Shown here piece by piece: positions 46,527 through 55,386 of a stretch of DNA of 64,000 bases. Position numbers and translations under genes: made by a program. Source of the stretch: Sneathiella sp. HT1-7 (lineage in GTDB: Bacteria > Pseudomonadota > Alphaproteobacteria > Sneathiellales > Sneathiellaceae); NCBI RefSeq assembly GCF_020731145.1, contig NZ_JAJFZN010000001.1, positions 930,001 through 994,000 of the forward strand. Direction: 5' to 3'. The notes under the pieces were generated by a model. It was not told the DNA's origin and searched no databases. It saw only the letters and a program-made list of their open reading frames with translations. The stretch's first letter is position 1. Every line of letters starts with the position of its first letter.

Positions 46527-48317
46527 CTAACTGTCCTTCTCATACCACCATAAATCGGCACTGGTTCCCCAGTAGGAGGGGACGGCCGGTAGTTTGATTT
46601 CCGGCCAATGCGCTAGCCATTTTTCATCCGTATAATAGAGCGGGATGACATAATGTCCGTTGAGCAATACGCGATCAAGGGCGCGCGCCGCATTAACCAG
46701 CGTCGCCCGATCCTGTGCGGTGGCAATCTGTTCGATCATGGCGTCAACGGCGGCGAGGCGGATGGCCGGATAATTCCGCGTGCCGGGCGTTTCAGCAGCG
46801 TTCCGGCTCCAGTAGAAAGCCTGTTCATTCCCGGGTGAGAGTGACTGGCCCCAGCTATTGATGATTATGTCGAACTCATACTCGGTCAGGCGGTTCTGAT
46901 AACTTGCCGTATCGATCTGGCGGATATTACTCTGGATGCCAAGAAGTTCAAGATTCCGCTGAAACGGGGAGATCATCTTGACGTAGTCGGTATTATTGAT
47001 CAGAAATTCGATCTCGAAGGGGCGACCAGTTTCCTGATGGGTTAGAATGCCATCTTTAATCTTGTAACCTGCAGACAGGAGTAATTGCCGCGCTATTTTG
47101 AGATTAACGCGCGCCCGGCCCGAACCATCCGTTTTGGGAAGGCTAAAAGCGTCGTTAAATACGGCCTCAGGCAGCTCATCCGCGAAGGGGGAGAGCACGT
47201 CCCGCTCGGCATCCTTGATTATGCCCTTTGCGGCAAGTGGGGAGTTTTCGAAAAAACTGTGCGTGCGCTTATAAAGACTATGCAGGATATTGGCGTTTAC
47301 CCATTCGAAGTCAAAGGCGTGGGTCAGGGCCTTGCGGACACGCAGATCAGCAAATTTCTTATGCCGTGTGTTAAAGACAAAGGCGAGCATTGGTGCGGGT
47401 ATGCTGAGCTTCGGGGTTGATCTCTTGTACTCAGCACCTGACTGCCAGCCATAGCTCGCGGTCCATTTGGCTGCATTACTTTCGAAGCGGGCATCAATAT
47501 TGTGGGATTTGAAGGCCTCTAGCGCGACGTCGTCATCGCGGAAATAGTCATAAATTATCCGCCCGAAGTTATGTCGGCCTTTGTTTTGCGGCAGATGCCA
47601 GCCCCAGAAATTTTCGTTTCGGCGATAGATAATGCGCCGACCGGGTTCGATTTTCTCAACCAGATAGGGGCCTGACCCGATCAGGGGGGTGAGGGAGGTT
47701 TTATCAAAACTGGTCTCTAAAAGCTCCGATTTTGGCAATACGCTCATCAGCCCCATAATAAGTGGCATCTCGAAACGTCCTTCCTCCTCGAACGCAAATC
47801 GAACGGAGAGGGGGGAAAGAATATCGGCCTTTGTCACCTTACGGTAATAGAGTTGAACATTCGGTCGCCCCTGTTCGCGAAGGGTTTCGTATGAACTCAG
47901 CACATCCTCCGCCGTGATGGGGGTGCCGTTCGAGAAGCGCGCTTTGGGGTTGATGTGAAAGGCAATCCAGCTGCGGTCCGGCGCGACTTCAATGGCTTCG
48001 GCAATATTTGCGTACAGGGTGAAGGGTTCATCGCGGGACCGTTCCAGTAAAGTCTGATAGACATCGCTGAGCCCGCGCGGGGTGACTCCTTTCAAAAGAA
48101 AGGGGTTAAGGCTATCAAAGCTGCCAATGTCGCTAAGGCGCAGTGTCCCGCCAATTGGAGATCCTGGATTGACATAGTCGAAATGCAAGAATCCGGCAGG
48201 ATATTTCGGTTCTCCATGCATGGCGATGGCATGGTGTTTTTCAGCAGCTTGTGCCGGACCCGCACAACCGAAAAAAAGGGCTATCAGGAAGAGGAGGAGT
48301 GAAGAATGTTTTTTCAT
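46527..48317 (-). CDS. Extracellular solute-binding protein, YejA-like
   Basis: Periplasmic receptor of the SBP_bac_5 family, 596 residues. ATG 48317 chosen because a good signal peptide follows (hydrophobic core, cleavage at PAQA, about residue 26). The early segment AMHGEPKYPAGFLHFDYVNPGSPIGGTLRLSDIGSFDSLNPF is that of YejA proteins, which take up microcin C-like peptides with YejBEF. No permease or ATPase genes are adjacent, so it is an orphan receptor here. It begins eight bases after the MocR gene. Confidence 0.9.
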   Translation of the reverse strand: MKKHSSLLLFLIALFFGCAGPAQAAEKHHAIAMHGEPKYPAGFLHFDYVNPGSPIGGTLRLSDIGSFDSLNPFLLKGVTPRGLSDVYQTLLERSRDEPFTLYANIAEAIEVAPDRSWIAFHINPKARFSNGTPITAEDVLSSYETLREQGRPNVQLYYRKVTKADILSPLSVRFAFEEEGRFEMPLIMGLMSVLPKSELLETSFDKTSLTPLIGSGPYLVEKIEPGRRIIYRRNENFWGWHLPQNKGRHNFGRIIYDYFRDDDVALEAFKSHNIDARFESNAAKWTASYGWQSGAEYKRSTPKLSIPAPMLAFVFNTRHKKFADLRVRKALTHAFDFEWVNANILHSLYKRTHSFFENSPLAAKGIIKDAERDVLSPFADELPEAVFNDAFSLPKTDGSGRARVNLKIARQLLLSAGYKIKDGILTHQETGRPFEIEFLINNTDYVKMISPFQRNLELLGIQSNIRQIDTASYQNRLTEYEFDIIINSWGQSLSPGNEQAFYWSRNAAETPGTRNYPAIRLAAVDAMIEQIATAQDRATLVNAARALDRVLLNGHYVIPLYYTDEKWLAHWPEIKLPAVPSYWGTSADLWWYEKDS

Positions 48318-48324
48318 ATGCAAA

Positions 48325-49818
48325 CTACGTCGCCTTGCTGCGAATGATTTTGGCAAGCCTATCGATCAATTGTGGCATTTCTTTTTCCGCTGTGCCGGCA
48401 AAGCCAAGAATAAGACCGGTCTGGTCTGTCGGCAAATTGTAAAATCCGGAAAGGGCCCGTACAAGCATGCCCGCCTTGGCGGCGTCGCGCTCCACATCCT
48501 TATCATTGATGCCGGGCGGCAGATAGGTGACAAGATGCATGCCCGATTCCTGTGGTGCCACCATAATGATATCACCTAGTCTTTCATGTAGCAGCGAGAG
48601 TAGATGTTTCTGCCGTGCTTCATACAAAAGCCGGGTACGCCGGACATGGGCGGCGAGATAGCCCTCATTGATGAAGTCCGCAAGCGCTGCTTCGGGTACT
48701 GCAGGGGAGTGGCTGTCAATATTCTGGCGAAGACCGAGGAACACATCCACCAGATCCTCCGGTACCACCATATAGCCTACCCTTAGGCCGGAAAACATAA
48801 CTTTGCTCATGGTGCCGACATAGAGCACCCGATTGTCATCATCGAGGCCTTGAAGTGAAGAGAGGGGTCGCCCCGCGTAACGATATTCGCTGTCGTAATC
48901 ATCTTCCAGGATAAATCGCCCCTCCTCTTTCGCCCATTTCAGAATATCCAGCCGCCGGGCGAGCGACATTGTCTGGCCCAGCGGATATTGGTGGGAGGGG
49001 GAAATACAGGCAAGGCGGGCTGCGGGCGATCTTTCGCGCGCGCGCGTGAGGGAAAATCCCTCCTCATCAACGGGAACGGAGATTGGAACAGCCCCGGCGG
49101 AAAGGATGGCATCGCGAATGCCGGGATAGCCCGGCTCCTCCATCCAGACAGCCTCGCCCGGTTCGGCAAAGGCACGCACCACCAAATGGATAGCCTGCTG
49201 CGATCCGGAAAGAATGACTACCTGATCGGGATGGCAACGAACGGCGCGGGTCTGTCCAAGGTATGAAGCAAGGGCCTCGCGTAGAATTTTAGCGCCGCCA
49301 ACGGGATTATCGACCAGATATTCGCGTCCTGGTCGCCGCCAGTGGCGAGAGAGAAGGCGTGCCCAGTCCTCAAACGGGAAGGTTTCAAGTGCGGGTAGCC
49401 CCGGGGAGAAAGGCAGGCCCCTTTTCTCTGAGGAACGTGTCTTGCCCAGGAAAGGCGCGGCCATTTTCGAAAGATAGATTTCCCGTGTCTGAACGCCCGG
49501 CGCTTGACCTTTCGTCTTGCGCTGCAGCAAATCGTCGGGAAGTTGATCCGACACGTAGGAGCCGGCTCCGATGCGGCTGATAAGATATCCTTCCGCCATC
49601 AGCTGATCATAGGCGCTCAGCACTGTATTGCGCGAAACATCGAGATCGGCGGCAAGAGACCGACTGGAAGGTAAGCGCGTGTCAGGCCTCAGCCGACCGT
49701 CAAGAATTGCCTGACGCAGCGCCAAAAAAAGCTGTTGATGCAGGGAAACGGCGCTCTTTGGGTCGAGGGTTAACGTCTGCAGCTGTGCATTCTTGAGGCG
49801 ACGGGGCATGGGAACCAT
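48325..49818 (-). CDS. MocR family transcriptional regulator with aminotransferase domain
   Basis: 497-residue fusion of a GntR-type winged helix and a PLP-dependent type I aminotransferase. The DNA-binding part is about 20-85 (LHQQLFLALRQAILDGRLRPDTRLPSSRSLAADLDVSRNTVLSAYDQL). The PLP part has SGSQQAIHLV, SPSHQYPLGQTMS, DDYDSEYRY and GTMSKVMFSGLRVGYMV with the Schiff-base lysine. PdxR and GabR belong to this group; the controlled gene here may be its own transcript or the following receptor. Divergent to msrA. Confidence 0.93.
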   Translation of the reverse strand: MVPMPRRLKNAQLQTLTLDPKSAVSLHQQLFLALRQAILDGRLRPDTRLPSSRSLAADLDVSRNTVLSAYDQLMAEGYLISRIGAGSYVSDQLPDDLLQRKTKGQAPGVQTREIYLSKMAAPFLGKTRSSEKRGLPFSPGLPALETFPFEDWARLLSRHWRRPGREYLVDNPVGGAKILREALASYLGQTRAVRCHPDQVVILSGSQQAIHLVVRAFAEPGEAVWMEEPGYPGIRDAILSAGAVPISVPVDEEGFSLTRARERSPAARLACISPSHQYPLGQTMSLARRLDILKWAKEEGRFILEDDYDSEYRYAGRPLSSLQGLDDDNRVLYVGTMSKVMFSGLRVGYMVVPEDLVDVFLGLRQNIDSHSPAVPEAALADFINEGYLAAHVRRTRLLYEARQKHLLSLLHERLGDIIMVAPQESGMHLVTYLPPGINDKDVERDAAKAGMLVRALSGFYNLPTDQTGLILGFAGTAEKEMPQLIDRLAKIIRSKAT

Positions 49819-49985
49819 TTAAATTGGTTTGTAATTCATGGAAATTTTACAAAAATATCAGACCAATACCAAGTTATATTTCGGCGACGGCTTCTTTCTG
49901 ATCAAGTTTTCTTGTCCGCGGTTGCATTCTTCAAAAAATGCGCGAAATAATAAACAGCGCCGATCTTGTGTATGAGGAGATGAAA

Positions 49986-50468
49986 ATGACGGAAACAACA
50001 GAAATTGCTTATTTTGGCGCCGGTTGCTTTTGGGGTGTCGAGGCGGCATTTCGACAAGTATCGGGCGTGAAGGAAACCGTTGTTGGATATCAAGGCGGCA
50101 ACACGGCAAATCCCACCTATGAAGATGTTTGCACTGGGCGCACACAGCATGCGGAAGTGGTTCAAGTAAGGTTCGATCCGGCCGTGGTGAGTTTTGAGGA
50201 CCTCCTCAATGTTTTTTGGCAGAGCCATGATCCGACGACATTGAACCGGCAGGGGCCGGATATCGGCACGCAGTACCGCAGCGCGATTTTCTATCGAAAT
50301 GACGACCAGAAGGCAATTGCCGAAGCCTCAAAAGAGGCGCAAGGAAGACACGGGCTGTTGCGTCGACCGGTCGTTACGGAAATTTCACCGGCGCTCGATT
50401 TTTATCCGGCGGAAGATTATCATCAACAATATCTGGAAAAGCGCGGGCTAGCGACCTGTCGTATCTAG
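49986..50468 (+). CDS. msrA: Peptide methionine sulphoxide reductase A
   Basis: Repairs methionine-S-sulphoxide in proteins. 160 residues from ATG 49986, six bases after GAGGAG; a longer frame starts at 49938 but has no ribosome site. Catalytic GCFWGVEAAF with the active cysteine, YQGGNTANPTYEDVCTGRTQHAEVVQV and NRQGPDIGTQYRSAIFY are complete. The short C-terminus ends near the resolving-cysteine position (LATCRI). Confidence 0.97.
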   Translation: MTETTEIAYFGAGCFWGVEAAFRQVSGVKETVVGYQGGNTANPTYEDVCTGRTQHAEVVQVRFDPAVVSFEDLLNVFWQSHDPTTLNRQGPDIGTQYRSAIFYRNDDQKAIAEASKEAQGRHGLLRRPVVTEISPALDFYPAEDYHQQYLEKRGLATCRI

Positions 50469-50481
50469 GGGCTAAAGGCGT

Positions 50482-50913
50482 TTAGGCAATCCGTTCCGAA
50501 TGACCCTCAAACCCGATTACTGTCGCGGTCAGGTTGAGACTGTTATCGTAGGCGGAGATGGCTTGGCGGTGGACACGTGCAGAATCACCCTCGATCGTTG
50601 CGTCATCCTGCTGGGCTAGCTGCTGTGCAAGAAATGGTGCTGAATATGGAGTGTGGGCAACAGCACCGGGGGCGCGGGATGATGTAAAGGTGCTGTGAAT
50701 TTCCCGAAGCCTGACGGGGACCTGCGCCATGCCTTTTTCGGATCTAATCTCATCGCGGGCGTGACGCTGCTGTGCATTAACGGACGGTACTTCTTCAACG
50801 CGCACGTCATCTTGGTCCGCCGGAGTGCTTTTCCGGGCAAACTGCAGAGCGCCGCCATCATTACGTTTCGCTGGCGGTGGAAGAATATTTGAAATGGTCC
50901 GCGTAACGTCCAT
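50482..50913 (-). CDS. Hypothetical protein
   Basis: Predicted protein of 143 residues without recognised domain. Polar, low-complexity first half, then TPYSAPFLAQQLAQQDD and RQAISAYDNSLNLTATVIGFEG near the end. The APFLAQxLAQ plus A-Y pattern recurs, from memory, in short uncharacterised alphaproteobacterial proteins. No signal peptide or membrane helix. Convergent with msrA, 13 bases apart; about 200 bases of AT-rich DNA lie between it and the phaR end, in which I see no gene. Confidence 0.58.
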   Translation of the reverse strand: MDVTRTISNILPPPAKRNDGGALQFARKSTPADQDDVRVEEVPSVNAQQRHARDEIRSEKGMAQVPVRLREIHSTFTSSRAPGAVAHTPYSAPFLAQQLAQQDDATIEGDSARVHRQAISAYDNSLNLTATVIGFEGHSERIA

Positions 50914-51114
50914 CAATATCCGGTCCCGGACAAGTTTAAAATTCAGAAGTAATCGGTCTTCATTCTGAAGCCAATGACAATGGGGGCGACTGATTCTCCG
51001 TCAGCCCAAACTAAGGCCGATTATTTTGAGGGTAAATCCGCAAAATAATCTTAACAAAACCTATAGTTATAAAAATAATTTAACATAAAACCGGCGAAAA
51101 CACAACTCCCGGCG

Positions 51115-51729
51115 CTATTTCTTGTCGCCCATTTCATCAATGCGCTTTTGCATGGACTTCAACTGATCCTTGAGTTCCTGCATCATCTCGGCGGTTTGAT
51201 CAGGTTTCTTTTGTGCAGAATCTGTTGGTTTCTCAGTTTCTGCGGTCCCCTCCGTACCGCCAAATAAAGTAGGGGGAGAGAACATACGCACCGCCTGGCT
51301 GAACATTTCCATATTCTTGCGCCCCATTTCCTCAAACTGCTGGAACATGGGATTGGCTGTCAGGTTCCCGGGCAGGACTTCCCGCATCTTGTCCTGATTG
51401 TCGGAGAAAGACCGCATGGACATTTCGAGATAGTCCGGGACCACGGTTTGCAGGCTGTCGCCATAATAGCTAATCAGTTGGCGAAGGAAGTTGATGGGAA
51501 GAAGATTCTGACCCTTGGCTTCTTCCTCGAAGATTATCTGGGTCAGGACTGACCGCGTAATATCATCATTCGTCTTCGCGTCAAATACAACGAATTCAGT
51601 CCCTTCCTTGACCATACGGCTCAAATGATCCAGCGTGACGTATGATGACGTGGCAGTATTGTATAACCTGCGGTTTGCATATTTTTTAATGACAATTGGC
51701 TTTTTGTCATCAGTCTTTTTTTCAACCAC
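51115..51729 (-). CDS. phaR: Polyhydroxyalkanoate synthesis repressor PhaR
   Basis: DNA- and PHA-binding repressor of PHA genes. The start is GTG 51729 (204 residues): AGGAG lies five bases upstream and the protein then begins VEKKTDDKKPIVIKKYANRRLYNT; an ATG at 51798 has no ribosome site. The PHB_acc_N domain is residues 10-70 (KKYANRRLYNTATSSYVTLDHLSRMVKEG), then PHB accumulation domain with TQIIFEEEAKGQNLLPINFLRQLISYYGDSLQ, and an acidic coiled-coil tail. Divergent to phaC. Confidence 0.94.
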   Translation of the reverse strand: MVEKKTDDKKPIVIKKYANRRLYNTATSSYVTLDHLSRMVKEGTEFVVFDAKTNDDITRSVLTQIIFEEEAKGQNLLPINFLRQLISYYGDSLQTVVPDYLEMSMRSFSDNQDKMREVLPGNLTANPMFQQFEEMGRKNMEMFSQAVRMFSPPTLFGGTEGTAETEKPTDSAQKKPDQTAEMMQELKDQLKSMQKRIDEMGDKK

Positions 51730-51782
51730 GGCGTCTCCTAACTTATGCTGGAAGATATTAATGCGCGTATTTTCACCTGTAT

Positions 51783-51811
51783 TTGCTGCGCTGCGCAAGT
51801 TTATTGTGCAA
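51783..51811. promoter_or_regulatory. Candidate PhaR operator between phaR and phaC
   Basis: The divergent phaR-phaC gap holds TTGCTGCGCTGCGCAA (51783-51798), containing the perfect palindrome TGCGC-T-GCGCA at 51787-51797, followed by TTGTGCAA at 51804-51811. PhaR proteins of Paracoccus and Rhodobacter bind TGC-rich or CTGC/GCAG sites, so this is the best candidate for autoregulation and phaC control. No binding is shown. Confidence 0.4.
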
Positions 51812-51968
51812 CGCCGTTGGTAAATAATGCATTATAAAGTCGAAATAAAGCATATCGCCAAGTGGCAACCCGACCGCGCTGGCATATATAAAGTAATATG
51901 ATATGCAGCGGTGACGGCAGGAATGAGATCCCAGACTGTAACTATATTGCTGGAACAGGTGTTGGCGA

Positions 51969-53216
51969 ATGAGTATTAACGCCCAGAATAATAACAGTTC
52001 GATAGCCTCGCGGACTGGTCCGCGCCCGTTGGCGCTCCATCTGGGGTTGGCGACCACATCTGTTGCAAGCTCTCTGGCGCTTCTTCCGCTTCGCCAGAAG
52101 GATACCATCTTTCCGACACCCGCATCGTCCGCCGCGCGGGGTAGTTCGCTCGACTTCGGATCTATCGAATATGGACCTGAGATGCTCAAACAGCTTGCTG
52201 ATCAGGGCAGTGAACAAGTGAAGGAAATGATCAAAGGCATTCGCCTATATCACGATCATCCCTACCATCGGGAACCACGCAATCGGCCAGTTATCTGGCA
52301 GTGCGGCACGACCCAACTGCTGGATGGCGCGCCTGATGCCCCAGATACTGCGCCTGTTGTGCTATTGGTCCCGTCCCTGGTCAACCGGGCCTACATTCTA
52401 GATCTCATGCCGGATCGGAGCCTTGTCGATTATCTCGCGGCGCGGGGGATGCATCCGCTTCTGCTCGACTGGAATGCACCCGGTGAGAGGGAGCGTGGAT
52501 TCGATACCGCCGATTATGTAACTGAGCGTATTTGCCCCGCGATAGACTTTGTGTCTGCAGCCTATTCGAAAGGCTCTCTCCATCTTGTGGGTTACTGCAT
52601 GGGGGGGACTCTGTCGGTCGCGGCGGCGCAACGTCGGCAGGACAAACTTCAGAGTTTCATAGCCATTGCGGCGCCTTGGGATTTTCATGCGGAGTTTGGC
52701 GGTCAGGCAAAGACGCTTTTCGATCAGCGGGAAATGTGGGCCAATATTCTTGCAGGGTTCGGGGAATTACCGGTGGATCTGTTGCAAACGCTTTTTGCCA
52801 GTCTAGATCCAAACCTTGGGCTTCGAAAGTTTAGCAAATTTGTGAGTATGGACATGACGTCCGATCAGGCACAGGAATTTGTTGCCATTGAAGATTGGCT
52901 GAACGACGGTTATCCGCTCGTCCGACATGTGGCTGCGGATGTTTTTGATAAATGGTATGGTCGGAACGAGCCGAATTTGTTGAAATGGGCGGTTGACGGG
53001 AAAATTGTTCAGCCGCAGGATATTACCATAGCATCTCTTATCGCTGTTCCAAAAACCGACAAGATCGTTCCTCGACCCTCTGCGCTCGCGCTGGCGTCCG
53101 TTTTGCCATCCGCGACAGTTATCACCCCGCCGTCGGGGCATGTTGGTATGATGGCGAGCGGGAAGGCGCAGGATGGTTTATGGCGGCAATTAGGCGATTG
53201 GATCATGGCAAATTGA
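51969..53216 (+). CDS. phaC: Short PHA synthase-like alpha/beta hydrolase PhaC
   Basis: Polymerises 3-hydroxyacyl-CoA to PHA. 415 residues, shorter than the roughly 560-600 of class I synthases. The lipase-like box is GYCMGGT with nucleophile C210; the other triad residues are D364 (PKTDKIV) and H391 (SGHVGMM). PSLVNRAYILDL and LLDWN segments are conserved. The long N-terminal domain of class I is missing and no phaE gene is nearby, so it may be a class III-like or stand-alone short synthase. Confidence 0.88.
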   Translation: MSINAQNNNSSIASRTGPRPLALHLGLATTSVASSLALLPLRQKDTIFPTPASSAARGSSLDFGSIEYGPEMLKQLADQGSEQVKEMIKGIRLYHDHPYHREPRNRPVIWQCGTTQLLDGAPDAPDTAPVVLLVPSLVNRAYILDLMPDRSLVDYLAARGMHPLLLDWNAPGERERGFDTADYVTERICPAIDFVSAAYSKGSLHLVGYCMGGTLSVAAAQRRQDKLQSFIAIAAPWDFHAEFGGQAKTLFDQREMWANILAGFGELPVDLLQTLFASLDPNLGLRKFSKFVSMDMTSDQAQEFVAIEDWLNDGYPLVRHVAADVFDKWYGRNEPNLLKWAVDGKIVQPQDITIASLIAVPKTDKIVPRPSALALASVLPSATVITPPSGHVGMMASGKAQDGLWRQLGDWIMAN

Positions 53217-53270
53217 GTTTTTGAGCGATGAAATAAGAAAAGGGTTGCGGTTCCGAAAAACTAACGTTAT

Positions 53271-53313
53271 TTCGTATGAGCAGGGTAAATGATTGGAAAA
53301 TTTCTCATACGAA
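53271..53313. repeat. Inverted repeat in the phaC-phaA gap
   Basis: TTCGTATGAG at 53271-53280 and CTCATACGAA at 53304-53313 are perfect ten-base inverted arms around a 23-base AT-rich spacer. The element lies about 50 bases before phaA. A short T run (GATTTTTG) follows, so it might end some phaC transcripts, but the long spacer favours an operator or an mRNA stem separating phaC from phaAB expression. Confidence 0.5.
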
Positions 53314-53360
53314 GTGATTTTTGAATTAAAATTACACATTCGAAGCAGGAGAAATAAATT

Positions 53361-54530
53361 ATGGACGTTGTCATTACTAGTGCGGTCCGCACCGCCGTTG
53401 GTTCTTTCAATGGCGCACTGGCGCCTTTGTCTGCGCATAAACTTGGCGAGATTGTTATTAAGGAATCGCTTTCCCGCTCTAAGACGGACGCGAGCGAAGT
53501 TTCCGAAGTTATCCTGGGCCAGGTGCTGAGTGCAGGTGAGGGCCAGAATCCGGCGCGGCAGGCCTCTGTCAACGCCGGTGTCCCGTTTGAAGTTCCCGCT
53601 TGGGGCGTGAACCAGCTTTGCGGTTCGGGCCTACGTGCTGTCGCTCTTGGTTATCAGGCCATCCTCAATGGTGATTCGCAGGTCGTCGTTGCCGGTGGTC
53701 AGGAGAGCATGAGCCGGGCGCCTCACTGCGCGCATTTGCGCAATGGGCAGAAAATGGGCCCGCTCGAATTTACGGACACCATGCTGAAAGATGGCCTTAT
53801 TGACGCATTCCATGGTTATCACATGGGCAACACGGCGGAGAATGTTGCCGCCAAATGGCAGATTACCCGGGAAGCGCAGGATGAATTCGCCGCGGAATCG
53901 CAGCGTAAAGCCTCCGAGGCACAGGCCGCGGGCCGTTTCAAGGACGAGATCGTTCCAGTCACCATTTCCACGCGCAAAGGCGAGATTGTTGTGGATCAGG
54001 ATGAATATATCCGCGGCGGAACTACGGCTGAGAAGTTGGGCGGACTGCGACCTGCTTTCGCGAAAGACGGCTCCGTTACGGCGGGCAATGCTTCCGGCAT
54101 TAATGATGGTGCAGCTGCCGTTGTACTGATGACGGCGGAGGCCGCTGAAGCAAAAGGGCTGAAGCCCCTCGCGCGGATTGTTTCCTGGGCACAAAGCGGT
54201 GTTGATCCCGCGATCATGGGCACAGGTCCTATTCCTGCGAGCCGCGCCGCGCTTGAAAAAGCGGGCTGGACGACCGACGATCTAGACCTTGTTGAGGCGA
54301 ACGAAGCTTTTGCCGCGCAGGCTTGCGCGGTGAATAAGGATCTTGGCTGGGATACCAGCAAGGTCAATGTGAACGGTGGTGCCATAGCCATCGGACATCC
54401 GATTGGTGCATCGGGTGCTCGCGTGTTGGTCACGTTGCTGCATGAAATGCAGAAGCGTGATGCGCATAAAGGACTGGCAACACTTTGTATCGGTGGCGGT
54501 ATGGGTATCGCCATGTGTGTTGAACGATAG
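53361..54530 (+). CDS. phaA: Acetyl-CoA C-acetyltransferase (beta-ketothiolase)
   Basis: Condenses two acetyl-CoA to acetoacetyl-CoA. 389 residues. Acyl-binding cysteine C87 in [30 protein letters not shown] with the catalytic histidine; and the second cysteine in [29 protein letters not shown] precedes the ATG. First step of PHB synthesis, followed by phaB 28 bases later. Confidence 0.97.
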   Translation: MDVVITSAVRTAVGSFNGALAPLSAHKLGEIVIKESLSRSKTDASEVSEVILGQVLSAGEGQNPARQASVNAGVPFEVPAWGVNQLCGSGLRAVALGYQAILNGDSQVVVAGGQESMSRAPHCAHLRNGQKMGPLEFTDTMLKDGLIDAFHGYHMGNTAENVAAKWQITREAQDEFAAESQRKASEAQAAGRFKDEIVPVTISTRKGEIVVDQDEYIRGGTTAEKLGGLRPAFAKDGSVTAGNASGINDGAAAVVLMTAEAAEAKGLKPLARIVSWAQSGVDPAIMGTGPIPASRAALEKAGWTTDDLDLVEANEAFAAQACAVNKDLGWDTSKVNVNGGAIAIGHPIGASGARVLVTLLHEMQKRDAHKGLATLCIGGGMGIAMCVER

Positions 54531-54557
54531 CTAACTAGGGACAAAAGGGGGCAGAAA

Positions 54558-55280
54558 ATGTCGAGAGTAGCAATTGTAACGGGCGGTACTCGTGGAATTG
54601 GCGAGGCCATTTCCATCATGCTGCATGAGAAGGGTTACAAAGTTGCCGCGAACTATGGAGGGAATGACGAGCGGGCGAAGGAGTTTTCGGACCGCACAGG
54701 CATTTCTTCCTATAAATGGGATGTATCAGATTTTGACGCCTGTACCGAAGGGGTGGCCAAAGTGAAGGCAGATCTCGGTCCGGTAGAGATAGTTGTCAAT
54801 AATGCAGGCATTACCCGAGATGGAACACTGCATCGGATGACTCAGGAAAACTGGCAAAAGGTGATCGATACCAATCTTGGCTCCTGCTTCAATATGTGCC
54901 GGGTAACAATCGACGATATGCGTGCGGCAAAGTTTGGCCGTGTAATAAATATTGGGTCGATCAATGGTCAGGCCGGCCAGTATGGGCAGGTTAACTACGC
55001 GGCGGCAAAATCCGGTATTCATGGCTTTACCAAGGCCATGGCTCAGGAAGGTGCGGGGCAGGGCATCACAGTGAATGCCATTGCGCCGGGTTATATCGAT
55101 ACCGACATGGTGGCGGCGGTGCCGGAAAATGTGCTGGCTAAAATCGTTGCCGGTATTCCGGTCGGGAGGCTTGGCAAGGCATCTGAAATCGCTCGTGGGG
55201 TTTGCTTCCTCGCTGCGGACGACGCCGGCTTCATTACCGGCTCGACACTCTCGATCAACGGTGGTCAGCATATGTATTGA
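54558..55280 (+). CDS. phaB: Acetoacetyl-CoA reductase
   Basis: NADPH-dependent SDR that makes (R)-3-hydroxybutyryl-CoA for PhaC. 240 residues. Cofactor loop VTGGTRGIGEAIS, NNAGITRDGTLHRMT, the Ser-Tyr-Lys active site in NIGSINGQAGQYGQVNYAAAKSG, and GQGITVNAIAPGYIDTDMV match PhaB closely and separate it from FabG. Ends just before a strong terminator. Confidence 0.96.
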   Translation: MSRVAIVTGGTRGIGEAISIMLHEKGYKVAANYGGNDERAKEFSDRTGISSYKWDVSDFDACTEGVAKVKADLGPVEIVVNNAGITRDGTLHRMTQENWQKVIDTNLGSCFNMCRVTIDDMRAAKFGRVINIGSINGQAGQYGQVNYAAAKSGIHGFTKAMAQEGAGQGITVNAIAPGYIDTDMVAAVPENVLAKIVAGIPVGRLGKASEIARGVCFLAADDAGFITGSTLSINGGQHMY

Positions 55281-55310
55281 TCCCTGATCTGTACGGTTGT
55301 AATTGAAAGT

Positions 55311-55351
55311 GGCATGGCGCCGGGAGACCGGAGCCATGCCATTTTCTTTTT
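55311..55351 (+). terminator. Rho-independent terminator after phaAB
   Basis: GGCATGGC (55311-55318) pairs with GCCATGCC (55333-55340) and CCGG (55320-55323) with CCGG (55328-55331), with a single 1x1 internal mismatch and a GAGA tetraloop. It is followed by ATTTTCTTTTTT-like T tract at 55341-55351. It lies 31 bases after the phaB stop, ending the PHA operon. Confidence 0.93.
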
Positions 55352-55386
55352 CGGACAATTCGGACTAATTCAGGGGCGGTTATACG

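Noticed and set aside
51060-51125. Terminator after phaR
   Set aside because: Only a four-to-five pair CCGG stem with a long loop is available, and the following T run is interrupted.
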